Source: Deltaproteobacteria bacterium
GTDB lineage: Bacteria; Desulfobacterota; Binatia; UBA9968
Assembly: GCA_016874755.1 (NCBI GenBank)
Contig: VGTH01000010.1
Span: 78,182 to 142,181 of the forward strand
Length of the DNA stretch: 64,000 nucleotides
Direction of reading: 5' to 3'
How positions within the stretch are numbered: the first letter of the stretch is position 1; each line of letters begins with the position of its first letter. The position numbers and the translations under genes are program-made. A model generated the notes under the pieces. That model made no database searches and was not told where the DNA came from. It saw only the letters and a list, made by a program, of their open reading frames with translations. Positions 43,234-52,742 of the stretch are shown here, piece by piece.

Positions 43234-44553
43234 ATGCCTGCCAAGGACAAAGCGGTTGCGATCGTGAGACGTTTGCGCGCGGCGGGCTACGAAAGTCTGC
43301 TCGCCGGCGGCTGCGTGCGCGACCTTTTGCTCGGCAAAAATCCCAAAGACTACGACGTCACCACCAGTGCCAAGCCAGCGGAGATTGCGCAGATCTTTGC
43401 CGAGACCGTGCCGGTGGGCGCCCACTTTGGTGTGATGCTGGTAATGGTCGACGGCGAGCCCTTCGAAGTCGCGACCTTTCGCCACGACGGGCCCTATCTT
43501 GACGGCCGCCATCCGACCCATGTGCGCTTTGGCAGTCTGGAAGAGGACGTCCAGCGCCGCGACTTCACGATCAACGGCATGGTGTACGATCCGATCGACG
43601 ACCGCGTGATCGATCTAGTCGGCGGCCAAGAAGACCTCAAACGGAAGTTGGTGCGCGCCATCGGCAACGCCCATGAACGGTTCGTCGAAGATCGCCTGCG
43701 CATGATACGCGCCGTGCGCTTTGCCGCGACTCTCGATTTTGCGATCGAAGATCAAACCATGACGGCGCTGCAAGAGTTGGCAGCGACCATCGGCATGGTT
43801 TCTTGGGAGCGCATCGGCGACGAAGTCACGCGCATCCTCACCGAGGGCAGGGCGCAGCGCGGGTTTGCGCTGCTCGAGGAGAGCGGACTGTTGCCGGCGA
43901 TCTTGCCGGAGATTAGCGCGATGAAGGGGGTCGAGCAGTCGCCGGACTATCACCCTGAAGGCGATGTTTTCGTTCACACCTTGCTGCTGCTGAGTCATTT
44001 GCGAAATCCGTCGGAGACGCTGGCCTACGGCTGTCTACTGCACGATGTCGCGAAGCCGCCGTGCTTTCGCAAAGAAGGTGAGAAGATCACCTACTACGGC
44101 CACACCGAGCAAGGCGCGGCGATGGCGGAGGATATCTTGAAGCGCTTGAAGCGCAGCCGCGCCACGTGGGAGCGCGTCGCCTATCTGGTGCGCAACCATT
44201 TGCGCCACATGCAGGTGGCGCAGATGCGGGCGAGCACATTCAAGCGCTTTGTCCGCGAAGATGGGTTTGACGAATTGCTCGAACTGACTCGCATTGACGC
44301 ACTGTCCTCCAATGGCGATTTACAATACTATCGCTATTGCCTGGACAAGCGCGCCGAATTAAAGGAAGAAGAGATTCATCCGGAGCCGCTTTTGCGCGGC
44401 CGCGATTTGATTGAGATGGGTTTTGCTCCGGGGCCGACATTTGGCGAGTTGCTCAAGCAAGTCGAAGAGGCGCAGCTAAACGGCGAGCTGCGCAGCCGCG
44501 CGGAAGCGCTCGGATGGGTCGAGAAAAACTTTCGTAGCCGAGGTTTACGTTGA
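43234..44553 (+). CDS. cca: CCA tRNA nucleotidyltransferase / polyA polymerase family with HD domain
   Basis: 439 residues. Class II nucleotidyltransferase head with LLAGGCVRDLLLGKNPKDYD (the DxD metal pair), then RRDFTINGMVYDP, DRLRMIRAVRFAATLDFAIE and the HD phosphohydrolase motif CLLHDVAKPPCFRK near 282. Adds CCA to tRNA 3' ends; the close PcnB polyA polymerases share the head but usually lack HD, so CCA-adding is favoured. Stop and next start overlap as TGATG, coupling it to the molybdenum hydroxylase gene downstream. Confidence 0.88.
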   Translation: MPAKDKAVAIVRRLRAAGYESLLAGGCVRDLLLGKNPKDYDVTTSAKPAEIAQIFAETVPVGAHFGVMLVMVDGEPFEVATFRHDGPYLDGRHPTHVRFGSLEEDVQRRDFTINGMVYDPIDDRVIDLVGGQEDLKRKLVRAIGNAHERFVEDRLRMIRAVRFAATLDFAIEDQTMTALQELAATIGMVSWERIGDEVTRILTEGRAQRGFALLEESGLLPAILPEISAMKGVEQSPDYHPEGDVFVHTLLLLSHLRNPSETLAYGCLLHDVAKPPCFRKEGEKITYYGHTEQGAAMAEDILKRLKRSRATWERVAYLVRNHLRHMQVAQMRASTFKRFVREDGFDELLELTRIDALSSNGDLQYYRYCLDKRAELKEEEIHPEPLLRGRDLIEMGFAPGPTFGELLKQVEEAQLNGELRSRAEALGWVEKNFRSRGLR

Positions 44554-46865
44554 TGAAGAAGGCTCAAGCTTACCAAGTGATCGGTCAACCGCAGTTACGC
44601 AACGACGGCGAAGAAAAGGCCACGGGCAAAGGACTATACACGGTGGACGTCAAGCTGCCGGGCATGGCCCATGGCAAGATTCTGCGCAGCCCCTACGCCC
44701 ACGCTCGGTTAGTCAAAGTCGACGCCGCCAAGGCGGAGAAGGTGCCCGGCGTGTTGGCCGTGATCACCCGCGACGATCAACGCGGCATCGCCATGTTCGG
44801 CGCCGCCTACAAAGACCAAACCATCGTGGCCGTCGACAAGGTGCGCTATGTCGGCGATCCGGTGGCGGCGGTGGCGGCGATCGACGAAGCGACGGCGGAG
44901 GCGGCGCTGGCGGAGATCGAAGTGGAATATGAGGGACTGCCGGCGGTGACTTCCATTGAGGGGGCCCTGGCGCCCGGCGCCGTGCTTGTGCATGAGTCGT
45001 CGTCGAGCGGCGGCGAATTGATGGGGCAGCACTACGAGACGCCGAAAGAGTTTGCTGGCAGCAATCTTTGTTACCGTTTTAGCTATAACAAGGGCGACGT
45101 CGAAGACGGCTTCAAGAAGTCGGATCATGTTTTCGAAGATACCTTCACGTTTCAGCGGGTGCAGCATTTTTCCATGGAGCCGCACGCCACGGTGGCGCAG
45201 GTCGACGGCGAGCATATTACTTTATGGGCTAGCACGCAGGAGCCGTTTACGCTGCGCGAGCATGTCGCTGAAATTTTTCATGTGCCGCTCAACAAAGTGC
45301 GCGTGATCGTGCCCTATCTCGGCGGCGGCTACGGCGGGAAACTAGCGGTCAAGACCGAACCGCTGGCCGTGGCGTTGGCGAAGAAAGCCAAGCGGCCGGT
45401 GCGGCTGGCGCACACCATTGAAGAGAGTTTCAAGACCGTGACGCGCCATCCGGCGCGGGTGCAAATCAAAACCGGCGTCAGCAAGGACGGCAAGTTGATC
45501 GCCCGGCGGTGCCTGATTCACATGGAAACCGGCGCCTACGCCGACGCCGGGCCGCGGGTCACACAGAAGGCCGGCTATCGCTGCTTCGGTCCTTATAAGC
45601 TCGCGCATATGAAGACCGACGCCTATACGGTCTACACCAACACCGTGCCGGCGGGCGCCTATCGCGGCTTCGGCACGCTGCAGGTGACCTGGGCTTACGA
45701 GTCGCAGATGGACATCATCGCCGCCAAGCTCGGCCTCGATCCGCTGCAATTTCGCATCAAAAATCTTTTGAAGAAGGGCGATCTCTACACGCCCGGCGAC
45801 ACGCCGGTGGACTGCGATCTCAGAGCCGGCCTAATGCAAGCGGCCGAGGAGATCGGCTGGAACGTCAAGAGCAAAAAAGCCGCGCAGGGTAACAAGGCGG
45901 TGGGCAAAGGTCTCGCGGTGTGCATGAAAGACGGCGGCGGGACCTACAAAGTATCGTCCGCCGCGGTGAAGATGAACGCTGATGGCAGCGTCGTCCTGCT
46001 GACCGGCACCGTGGAAGTCGGACAGGGGGCGCGCACGGCGCTAAGCCAAGTGGTGGCGGAAGAGTTGGCCGTCCCCTTCGACGCCGTCACCGTGGCGCAG
46101 CTCGACACTGATGTGACGCCCTACGATGTCAACACCAACGCCAGCAGCTCGATGGTCGTCATGGGTTTGTCGGTGCAGCGCGCAGCGCAGGATTTAAAAA
46201 AGCAGATCCTGCGCCATGCGGCCAGGGTGCTTAAAACCAAACCGGAAAAACTTGCGCTCGGCGGCGGCAAGGTTGTCGACGGCAAAGGCGCAGGCTTGGC
46301 GTTTAACCAACTGATGCAGAAAGTTTTTCTATCCAAGGCCGGCGAGATGATCGGTCGCGGCGCCTATCAATCGGTCAAGAGTCCCAAGGCCGCGCTCGGT
46401 TCGCCGACCAATTTTTGGGAGATCAGTTGGGGCGCAGCGGAAGTGGAAGTCGATCGCGACACGGGTGAAATTCAACTGCGCAAATATGTTTCACTGGCCG
46501 ACGTCGGCCAAGCGATTCATCCGGTGCTATGCGAGGGGCAAGACGAAGGCGGAGTCATGAATGCCATCGGCCATACGCTGGTCGAAGAGATGGTTTACAA
46601 AGACGGCCAGCTGCTCAATCCCAACCTGGTCGATTATCGGATTCCGTCGTTTGCCAATTTGCCTAAGGACTTCGAAACGATTCTCGTCGAGAGCCACAAT
46701 GGCCCGGGGCCATTTGGCTCCAAGGGCACGGGCGAAGGCGGCTTGTTGCCGGTCGCCGCGGCGATCGGTAACGCGGTCTATCATGCGACGGGATTACGGA
46801 TGCATAACTTGCCGCTTACACCGGAGAAGGTCTGGCGCGGTCTGCAAGCTCGCAAAGCTGAGTAA
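44553..46865 (+). CDS. Molybdenum hydroxylase large subunit, xanthine dehydrogenase family (second)
   Basis: 770 residues. N-terminal a/b hammerhead (YQVIGQPQLRNDGEEKATGK), Mo-cofactor domain with LGGGYGGKLAVKTEP, the canonical GAYRGFGTLQVTWAYESQMD loop, VEVGQGARTALSQV and the active-site Glu in GTGEGGLLPVAA. Relatives hydroxylate aromatic or N-heterocyclic compounds, xanthine, or reduce hydroxybenzoyl-CoA. Neither the FAD nor [2Fe-2S] subunit is adjacent. Differs from 5962-8208 in the GAYRG loop, so the two probably have distinct substrates. Starts inside the cca stop codon. Confidence 0.9.
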   Translation: MKKAQAYQVIGQPQLRNDGEEKATGKGLYTVDVKLPGMAHGKILRSPYAHARLVKVDAAKAEKVPGVLAVITRDDQRGIAMFGAAYKDQTIVAVDKVRYVGDPVAAVAAIDEATAEAALAEIEVEYEGLPAVTSIEGALAPGAVLVHESSSSGGELMGQHYETPKEFAGSNLCYRFSYNKGDVEDGFKKSDHVFEDTFTFQRVQHFSMEPHATVAQVDGEHITLWASTQEPFTLREHVAEIFHVPLNKVRVIVPYLGGGYGGKLAVKTEPLAVALAKKAKRPVRLAHTIEESFKTVTRHPARVQIKTGVSKDGKLIARRCLIHMETGAYADAGPRVTQKAGYRCFGPYKLAHMKTDAYTVYTNTVPAGAYRGFGTLQVTWAYESQMDIIAAKLGLDPLQFRIKNLLKKGDLYTPGDTPVDCDLRAGLMQAAEEIGWNVKSKKAAQGNKAVGKGLAVCMKDGGGTYKVSSAAVKMNADGSVVLLTGTVEVGQGARTALSQVVAEELAVPFDAVTVAQLDTDVTPYDVNTNASSSMVVMGLSVQRAAQDLKKQILRHAARVLKTKPEKLALGGGKVVDGKGAGLAFNQLMQKVFLSKAGEMIGRGAYQSVKSPKAALGSPTNFWEISWGAAEVEVDRDTGEIQLRKYVSLADVGQAIHPVLCEGQDEGGVMNAIGHTLVEEMVYKDGQLLNPNLVDYRIPSFANLPKDFETILVESHNGPGPFGSKGTGEGGLLPVAAAIGNAVYHATGLRMHNLPLTPEKVWRGLQARKAE

Positions 46866-46882
46866 AAAACCGCCGGAACTTT

Positions 46883-46961
46883 CTCGCGCAAAGTCGCAAA
46901 GCTCGCCAAGAGCAACGAAACTATCGTTCCGAACTTTGCGCTCTTTGCGCCTTTGCGCGAG
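46883..46961. repeat. CGCAAAG-type inverted repeat with TTCGGA core
   Basis: CTCGCGCAAAG (46883-46893) pairs exactly with CTTTGCGCGAG (46951-46961). Read on the minus strand, CGCAAAG units run into GTTCGGA; the core is complementary to ttccgaac near 46927-46934. Located between convergent molybdenum hydroxylase and tctAB genes, where it could terminate both transcripts. Confidence 0.75.
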
Positions 46962-46976
46962 GTGATCTAAATCCTC

Positions 46977-48989
46977 TTACGAGCCGCCTTTGATCATGCT
47001 GATCAGCAGTCCCTCGGGGAAGGGCACGTTCAACAGCTTTTCAAACAGACCCCAGAAAAATAGCCAGACGCAGACGGTCACGGTGACTGAAATGGCCCAG
47101 CTTTCTTTGCTGCCCACCTTCAAATAGAGAAAAATCACCAAGGGCACGGCGATCGAGAAGCCAAAAATCCAGATCGCCAGAAAACACCCGATTATCCAGA
47201 TGGCGATGGCAATCGTTCTCTGCCAAGCCAATTTCGGGTCGACTTGGGCATGAGGATCGAACCCTTCTGCGCCTGTTTTGGCTTTCCTGCTGGCGAGATC
47301 GCGAAACAGCTGGCCGATGGCGAGGATCAGGGTGGGAATGCCAATGACCCAGGGAAACAGGCCGGCGCGAAAGCCGAAATTGCGGCTCTGCCAGAGTGCG
47401 AGGGCGAGCATGACGATGATGACAATAGTGAAAATCGCCGCCGGAGTTAGCTTGAACTCGCGGGGGCCTACGACCGGGGCTGGCGCGTCGCTAGAGATTT
47501 TTGCGCGGGCTGCGCGGCGCGCTGCGATCGTGGGGTAAAAGATGCCGAAAAGGGTGATGGCAAATATGGCGAGCACGGCCGGCCGCGCGGTCCACGCCAA
47601 GCCATAGTTGTCGGTCGACAAAAACAGCCGGTTCTCCGCCAGCGGGCCGAGCACGAGGCCCAGCAAAACCGGCGGGCGCGGCCAATCGAACTTTTCCATG
47701 ACCCAGCCAAGGGCGCCGAAGAAAATCACCACGAGCATGTCTTCGAAGGCGTTTTTCTCGGCGAAGGAACCGAGAAAGATGAGCACTAGAATGATCGGAA
47801 TGATGATGCTGCCGCGCACCTGGGTAACTCTCGCCAGCGGTTTCAGAAACATGAAACAGATCGCCACCGCGATCATGTTGGAAATGATGATGACCCAGAC
47901 GAAGGAAAAGGTCAGATCGAGTTTCCCTTTGGGCGGCGGCACGAGCATGTCGGGGCCAGGGACGATGCCCTGAATGATGAAGGCGCCAAGCAAGATCGCC
48001 ATGACCACGCTCGCCGGCACACCGAAGGCGATGGTGGTGATCAAGCTGCCGCCGAGAGTCGAGTTATTCGCCGCCCCCGGGCCCAAGACGCCGCGGATAT
48101 CGCCTTTGCCGAAGTTCTCCTTGTTGGGCGAGCTTTGCACCGCGTGGGCGTAAGCCAGCCATTGGGTGGTCGCGGCACCCATGCCGGGTATGATGGCAAT
48201 GACGGTGCCCAAAGCGCTGCAACGAATAACCAGCCAGAAGTGGCGAAAGGTGTCTTTGACCCCCTGCATGACGCCGCCGAGGGAGCCGACTTCCTGCTTG
48301 GCGATGCTCGTGCCCAAGACGGCCAGCTCGATGGTTTCGGGGATTGCGTAGAAGCCGATGGTAATTGGCACCAGACCAACGCCATCCCAAAGAAATAGCT
48401 GGCCGAAAGTGTAGCGTTGGATGCCGGAGATCGGATCGAGGCCAATCGTCGCGAGCATGAGGCCGATGCCGCCCGCGATGATGCCTTTCAACGGATCTTC
48501 GCCGCTCAAGGCGGCGACAAAAGAGATACCGAGAATCGCCAGCATGAAGAACTCCGGCGAGCCAAAGGATAGCACCAGAGGGCGAATGACCGGGATCGCT
48601 GCTCCCAACGCCACGCCGGCAAATACGGCGCCGACCAGCGAGCTCATCAAAACTGCGCCGAGGGCGCGGCCGGCTTCGCCATTGCGCGCCATCGCATGGC
48701 CGTCGATGATCGTGGACGCCGTCGTCGGCTCGCCGGGCACGCCGAACAAAACCGAAGTGATATCGCCGGTGGTTGCGGTCACGGCGGTCATTCCCAAAAG
48801 GAATGCAAAAGCTTCGACGGCGTTCATTTTGAAAACAAACGGGAGCATCAAAGCCATCGCGGTGGGGCCGCCAAGTCCAGGCAAAATGCCGACGACGAAA
48901 CCGACCATGACGCCGACCATCATCAAACTCAGAGTCGACCAGCTAAACACCTGGACCAGCCCTGAGAAGAGCGCGCCGACCACATCCAT
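46977..48989 (-). CDS. Fused TctA-TctB tripartite tricarboxylate transporter permease
   Basis: 670 residues. Residues 1-495 are the large TctA permease: GVMVGFVVGILPGLGGPTAM, TTGDITSVLFGVPGEPTTAS, IIPGMGAATTQWLAYAHAVQ and GAANNSTLGGSLITTIAFGV, with about eleven helices. From about 520 a second four-helix unit (LTPAAIFTIVIIVMLALALW, GLFPWVIGIPTLILAIGQLF) matches the small TctB subunit, normally a separate gene. Imports carboxylates using a TctC binding protein and the proton or sodium gradient. The two TctC genes in the window (4872, 11130) are far away. Confidence 0.9.
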   Translation of the reverse strand: MDVVGALFSGLVQVFSWSTLSLMMVGVMVGFVVGILPGLGGPTAMALMLPFVFKMNAVEAFAFLLGMTAVTATTGDITSVLFGVPGEPTTASTIIDGHAMARNGEAGRALGAVLMSSLVGAVFAGVALGAAIPVIRPLVLSFGSPEFFMLAILGISFVAALSGEDPLKGIIAGGIGLMLATIGLDPISGIQRYTFGQLFLWDGVGLVPITIGFYAIPETIELAVLGTSIAKQEVGSLGGVMQGVKDTFRHFWLVIRCSALGTVIAIIPGMGAATTQWLAYAHAVQSSPNKENFGKGDIRGVLGPGAANNSTLGGSLITTIAFGVPASVVMAILLGAFIIQGIVPGPDMLVPPPKGKLDLTFSFVWVIIISNMIAVAICFMFLKPLARVTQVRGSIIIPIILVLIFLGSFAEKNAFEDMLVVIFFGALGWVMEKFDWPRPPVLLGLVLGPLAENRLFLSTDNYGLAWTARPAVLAIFAITLFGIFYPTIAARRAARAKISSDAPAPVVGPREFKLTPAAIFTIVIIVMLALALWQSRNFGFRAGLFPWVIGIPTLILAIGQLFRDLASRKAKTGAEGFDPHAQVDPKLAWQRTIAIAIWIIGCFLAIWIFGFSIAVPLVIFLYLKVGSKESWAISVTVTVCVWLFFWGLFEKLLNVPFPEGLLISMIKGGS

Positions 48990-49222
48990 AACAAATCACG
49001 TCCTATCTATGAGAATCGAGACTCCGATGGTCTCTATCAGTCATAGGGCGATTTGTAAAGGCTTTTTCTGGCAGGCATGACATTGTCAGATATTCGCTGG
49101 GTTTTGCTGAAGCAAGGAGATTACTGTCACGAATCTGCGGCCGGCGTCAAGAAAATGGATGTTGTTTTAGCTCAGGGCGCCTTCTACAATGACTGCTACC
49201 GACGGCAGGAAGGTGATGACCG
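48990..49222. other. Gap between divergent tctAB and aldehyde dehydrogenase genes
   Basis: A 233-base shared upstream region. No convincing gene or promoter consensus; a short plus-strand frame from 49077 runs into the next gene in another frame and has no ribosome site. Confidence 0.4.
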
Positions 49223-50704
49223 ATGGCGTTCAAAAACTTCATCGACGGCCAATGGCTCGATAGCGAGAGTGGAAAAACCTTTGAGAATCGCAATCCGGCT
49301 CGTCAAGGCGACTTGATCGGCCGGTTTCCCGCTTCCGGGCCAAAGGATGTCGACCGGGCGATGGCGGCGGCCAAGAAAGCCTTTGCGACCTGGCGGCTCG
49401 TGCCGGCGCCTAAGCGCGGCGAGATTCTTTACCGGGCCGGCGAGCTGTTGAAGAAATACAAAGAAGAGCTGGCGCGCATCGAAACCCGCGAAATGGGCAA
49501 GGTCTTGAAAGAGACCCGCGGCGACGTCCAGGAAGGGATCGACTGCGCCTTTCTGAACGGCGGCGAAGGCCGGCGGCTGTTTGGTGAGACCACGCCGGCG
49601 GAGCTGCCCAACAAGTTTGCCATGTCGGTGCGCGGGCCGGTCGGTGTGTGCGCCCTGATCACGCCTTGGAATTTTCCTTTGGCGATTCCCACCTGGAAGC
49701 TTTTTCCGGCGATTCTTTGCGGCAATACGGTCATCCTCAAACCGGCCGAGGACACGCCGCAGACAGCCGCGCGCTTTGTCGAGATTCTCAGCGAAGCCGG
49801 TGTGCCGCCGGGGGTGGTCAATCTAGTTCACGGCCGCGGCGAAGAAGCGGGCGCGGCGCTGGTGCGCCATCCCGACGTTCAATTAGTATCGTTTACCGGC
49901 TCGGCGGCGGTGGGGCGCGAGATCGCTTCGTGGTGCGGCCAAAATCTAAAACGAGTCTCGCTGGAATTGGGCGGCAAGAACGCGCAGATTATCATGGAAG
50001 ACGCCGATCTCGAGCTCGCCATCGAAGGCGCGCTCTGGGGTGCCTTTGGCACTACGGGCCAGCGCTGCACGGCAACCAGCCGGTTGATTGTCCACCGCGA
50101 TGTCGCCAGCAAAGTAACCGACGCGCTCGTCGCACGTGCGGAGAAAATCAGAATCGGCGAGGGCCTCGACGAGAGCGTCGAAATGGGGCCGCTGATCAAT
50201 CAAGCAGCGCGCGACAAAGTGGCGCGTTACGTCGATATCGGCAAACAGGAAGGGGCGCGGTTATTGACCGGTGGGGCGATCTACAACGAAGGCGCGTGCG
50301 CCGATGGTTATTTCTTTCAGGCGACCATTTTCGATCAAGTGAAGCCCAACATGCGCATCGCCCAGGAAGAGATCTTTGGGCCGGTTCTATCGGTGATCGA
50401 GATCGCGAGCTTTGAAGAAGCGATCGCGGCGTTAAATAACACCAAGTACGGTTTGTCGAGTTCGATCTATACCAGCGATGTCACGCGCGCCTTTCGCGCC
50501 ATGCGCGACATCGAAGCCGGCATCACTTACATTAACGGTCCGACCATCGGCGCCGAAGTGCACTTGCCGTTCGGCGGCGTCAAAGACACCGGCAACGGCC
50601 ACCGCGAAGCGGGCACGACGGTGTACGATATTTTCACCGAGTGGAAAGCGATCTACGTCGATTACTCGGGCAAGTTGCAGAAGGCGCAGATTGATAACAA
50701 CTGA
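49223..50704 (+). CDS. NAD(P)-dependent aldehyde dehydrogenase family protein
   Basis: 493 residues. Conserved ALDH motifs: PWNFPLAIPTWKLFPAILCG, SFTGSAAVGREIA for NAD(P), catalytic Glu in SLELGGKNAQII, nucleophilic Cys in TTGQRCTATSRLIV, and the end PFGGVKDTGNGHREAG. The tail resembles alpha-ketoglutaric-semialdehyde or piperideine-6-carboxylate dehydrogenases. Neighbour to a class III aminotransferase (50814-52139), which would supply an amino-acid-derived semialdehyde. AAGG lies before the ATG. Confidence 0.9.
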   Translation: MAFKNFIDGQWLDSESGKTFENRNPARQGDLIGRFPASGPKDVDRAMAAAKKAFATWRLVPAPKRGEILYRAGELLKKYKEELARIETREMGKVLKETRGDVQEGIDCAFLNGGEGRRLFGETTPAELPNKFAMSVRGPVGVCALITPWNFPLAIPTWKLFPAILCGNTVILKPAEDTPQTAARFVEILSEAGVPPGVVNLVHGRGEEAGAALVRHPDVQLVSFTGSAAVGREIASWCGQNLKRVSLELGGKNAQIIMEDADLELAIEGALWGAFGTTGQRCTATSRLIVHRDVASKVTDALVARAEKIRIGEGLDESVEMGPLINQAARDKVARYVDIGKQEGARLLTGGAIYNEGACADGYFFQATIFDQVKPNMRIAQEEIFGPVLSVIEIASFEEAIAALNNTKYGLSSSIYTSDVTRAFRAMRDIEAGITYINGPTIGAEVHLPFGGVKDTGNGHREAGTTVYDIFTEWKAIYVDYSGKLQKAQIDNN

Positions 50705-50722
50705 TAGCCGTTTGGGGTTTGG

Positions 50723-50789
50723 CGTCTAGGGTCTAGCGTTGGCCGGAACCGTCTTACGGGCGCTAACACGAGACGCCAGACCCTAGACG
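50723..50789. repeat. GTCTAGGG-type inverted repeat
   Basis: CGTCTAGGGTCT (50723-50734) pairs exactly with AGACCCTAGACG (50778-50789). The left arm reads in heptads GCGTCTA, GGGTCTA, GCGTTGG and runs into CCGGAAC, a variant of the TTCGGA core. Sits between the aldehyde dehydrogenase and aminotransferase genes. Confidence 0.7.
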
Positions 50790-50813
50790 TTAGACTCAGA
50801 ACGAAAGACTTAA

Positions 50814-52139
50814 ATGAAAATCCCTCATATCAAAACGCCCCTTCCCGGTCCCAAAGCCAAAGTCATCGTCGATCGCGACGAGCGCTATTCGGCGCCGGCC
50901 TACGGGCGTGTCTATCCGTTGGTCGTCGAGCGAGGGCGCGGGTGCGTCCTCGAAGATGTCGACGGCAATTTGTTTCTCGATTTTATGGCGGGCATCGCGG
51001 TCAACAGCACCGGCCATGCGCATCCGAAAGTGGTCGCGGCCATCGAAGCGCAGGCGCGCAAGTTTTTGCACGTCTGCGGCAGCGATTTTTATTATGAACC
51101 GATGGTGCAGTTGATCGAGAAACTATCTCAACTGACGCCGGGCAAAGGCGATAAGAAAGTTTTTCTGACCAACTCGGGAACCGAAGCTGTCGAAGCCGCG
51201 ATTAAGCTCGCGCGCTATCACACCAAGCGTCAGCACATCGTCGCGTTTCACGGCGCCTTTCATGGGCGGACATTGGGTTCTTTGTCGCTCACGGCGAGCC
51301 GGGCGACGCACCGCGCTCACTTCGGGCCGCTGATTCCCGGCGTGCATCACGTGCCCTACGGTTTCTGCAAGCGCTGCGCGTTTCATCAAACCTACGGCTC
51401 CTGCCAAATAGAATGTGTGAGCCATATTGAAAAAGTTTTGTTTCGCCACGAAGTGCGGCCGGAAGAAGTGGCGGCGATCTTCGTAGAGCCGATTCAAGGC
51501 GAGGGCGGCTATGTCGTGCCGCCCAAAGAATATCTGCCGCAGTTACAGGATCTCTGCCGGCGCCACGGGATTTTGCTGGTCGCCGATGAGATTCAGTCCG
51601 GCTTCGGCCGCACGGGGAAAATGTTTGCCTGCGAGCACTGGGGGATCGAGCCCGACATCCTGTGCGTTGCCAAAGGCATCGCTAGCGGCATGCCGATTGG
51701 TGCGATGATCGCGCGCGACGAGATCAGCACCTGGAAAGAGGGCAATCATGGCAGCACCTACGGCGGCAACCCAGTGGCCTGTGCTGCGGCGCTGGCGACC
51801 ATCGCTGTGATCGAAGACGGCTTGGTGAAAAACGCCGCCGAGATCGGTGGCTATCTAAAGAATAAGCTCGAAGCGCTCAAGGCGCGCCGCCCAGTGATCG
51901 GCGATGTGCGCGGCATGGGTTTGATGCTCGGGGTTGAGTTCGTTGGCGGCGACGGGAGGCAAATCCCTGACGGGATACTACGCGATTGTGTCATGCAGAA
52001 AGCTTTCGAGAGCGGATTGCTTTTACTCAGTTGCGGCGAGAGCACGCTGCGCTGGTGCCCGCCACTGATCGTCAAGAGGGAAGAGGTGGATGCCGCGGTG
52101 AACGTGTTCGATGAAGCCGTTGGCGTGGCGCTGAAGTGA
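50814..52139 (+). CDS. Class III PLP-dependent aminotransferase
   Basis: 441 residues, fold-type I class III (4-aminobutyrate/acetylornithine type). FLTNSGTEAVEAAIKLARYH, HGAFHGRTLGSLSLTAS, ILLVADEIQSGFGRTGKMFA with PLP Asp, catalytic Lys in CVAKGIASGMPIGAMI and HGSTYGGNPVACAAAL. An insertion with four Cys (GFCKRCAFHQTYGSCQIECV, spacing C-x2-C-x8-C-x3-C) stands near residue 184 and could bind metal, as seen in some archaeal-type racemase/aminotransferases. Likely works with the adjacent aldehyde dehydrogenase. Substrate unassigned. Confidence 0.9.
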   Translation: MKIPHIKTPLPGPKAKVIVDRDERYSAPAYGRVYPLVVERGRGCVLEDVDGNLFLDFMAGIAVNSTGHAHPKVVAAIEAQARKFLHVCGSDFYYEPMVQLIEKLSQLTPGKGDKKVFLTNSGTEAVEAAIKLARYHTKRQHIVAFHGAFHGRTLGSLSLTASRATHRAHFGPLIPGVHHVPYGFCKRCAFHQTYGSCQIECVSHIEKVLFRHEVRPEEVAAIFVEPIQGEGGYVVPPKEYLPQLQDLCRRHGILLVADEIQSGFGRTGKMFACEHWGIEPDILCVAKGIASGMPIGAMIARDEISTWKEGNHGSTYGGNPVACAAALATIAVIEDGLVKNAAEIGGYLKNKLEALKARRPVIGDVRGMGLMLGVEFVGGDGRQIPDGILRDCVMQKAFESGLLLLSCGESTLRWCPPLIVKREEVDAAVNVFDEAVGVALK

Positions 52140-52158
52140 AAAGGATGGGTTCACGCCG

Positions 52159-52644
52159 CTACTGCAGTTTGCCTTCCAGCTCTTCAATCAATTTCGCCAT
52201 CTCAGTGTCTTCCGGGTTAAGTCTTAGCGCGCCGCGAAATCCTTCGATGGCCTTGGAGATCATTTCCTTGTTCAGGTAAACCCGGCCGAGGTTCATGTAG
52301 GGAAAGTGGCGCGGCTCGTAGCGCTTGGCGAGCTTGGCTTTTTCCAGCCACGGGATCGCTTCGTCGAGTTTGCCTTGCTGCATCAAGTAAACGCCGATGT
52401 CGTTGTAGGGGTTGCCAAATTCGGGATCGACTTTGATGGCGATTTCGCACTCGGCAATGGCGTCGTCGATGCGCCCCTGAAAACTATAGGTCCAGCCTAA
52501 ATAAGTATGCGCATCGGCCGTCGGACAAACGGCGATGGATTGTTTGTACAGGCGGATCGCTTCGTCGAGTTTGCCGGCCATCTGGTGGTCCATGGCGCGC
52601 TGTACTAACGCCATAGCTTTTTGGTGCTGTTCCTGTGTAGCCAT
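52159..52644 (-). CDS. Tetratricopeptide-repeat protein
   Basis: 161 residues without signal peptide, three to four TPR units: MDHQMAGKLDEAIRLYKQSI, TYLGWTYSFQGRIDDAIAEC, NDIGVYLMQQGKLDEAIPWL and MNLGRVYLNKEMISKAIEGF. A scaffold for protein contacts; partners unknown. Downstream of the aminotransferase but convergent. A GTGTAGCC before the ATG gives no clear ribosome site. Confidence 0.85.
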   Translation of the reverse strand: MATQEQHQKAMALVQRAMDHQMAGKLDEAIRLYKQSIAVCPTADAHTYLGWTYSFQGRIDDAIAECEIAIKVDPEFGNPYNDIGVYLMQQGKLDEAIPWLEKAKLAKRYEPRHFPYMNLGRVYLNKEMISKAIEGFRGALRLNPEDTEMAKLIEELEGKLQ

Positions 52645-52655
52645 AAGCTAGAAGC

Positions 52656-52742
52656 CAATGGATAGTTGATAATGGATAATGGACAATGGTTCGGAACTCC
52701 GGATTCCGAAGTTTTCCATTGTCAATTCTCCATTATCCATTT
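52656..52742. repeat. GATAATG heptad inverted repeat with TTCGGA core
   Basis: Left arm in 7-base units (GATAGTT, GATAATG, GATAATG, GACAATG) then GTTCGGA; after a short GC-rich loop, TTCCGAA and the right arm in units CCATTGT, CAATTCT, CCATTAT, CCATTTT. AATGGATAATGG (52671-52682) pairs exactly with CCATTATCCATT (52731-52742). The right arm has one extra heptad. It lies between the SDR gene (stop at 52743) and TPR gene. Confidence 0.8.

Noticed and set aside
49077..49316. 79-codon frame before the aldehyde dehydrogenase
   Set aside because: Overlaps the aldehyde dehydrogenase gene in another frame and has no domain; the strong ALDH start explains the region.
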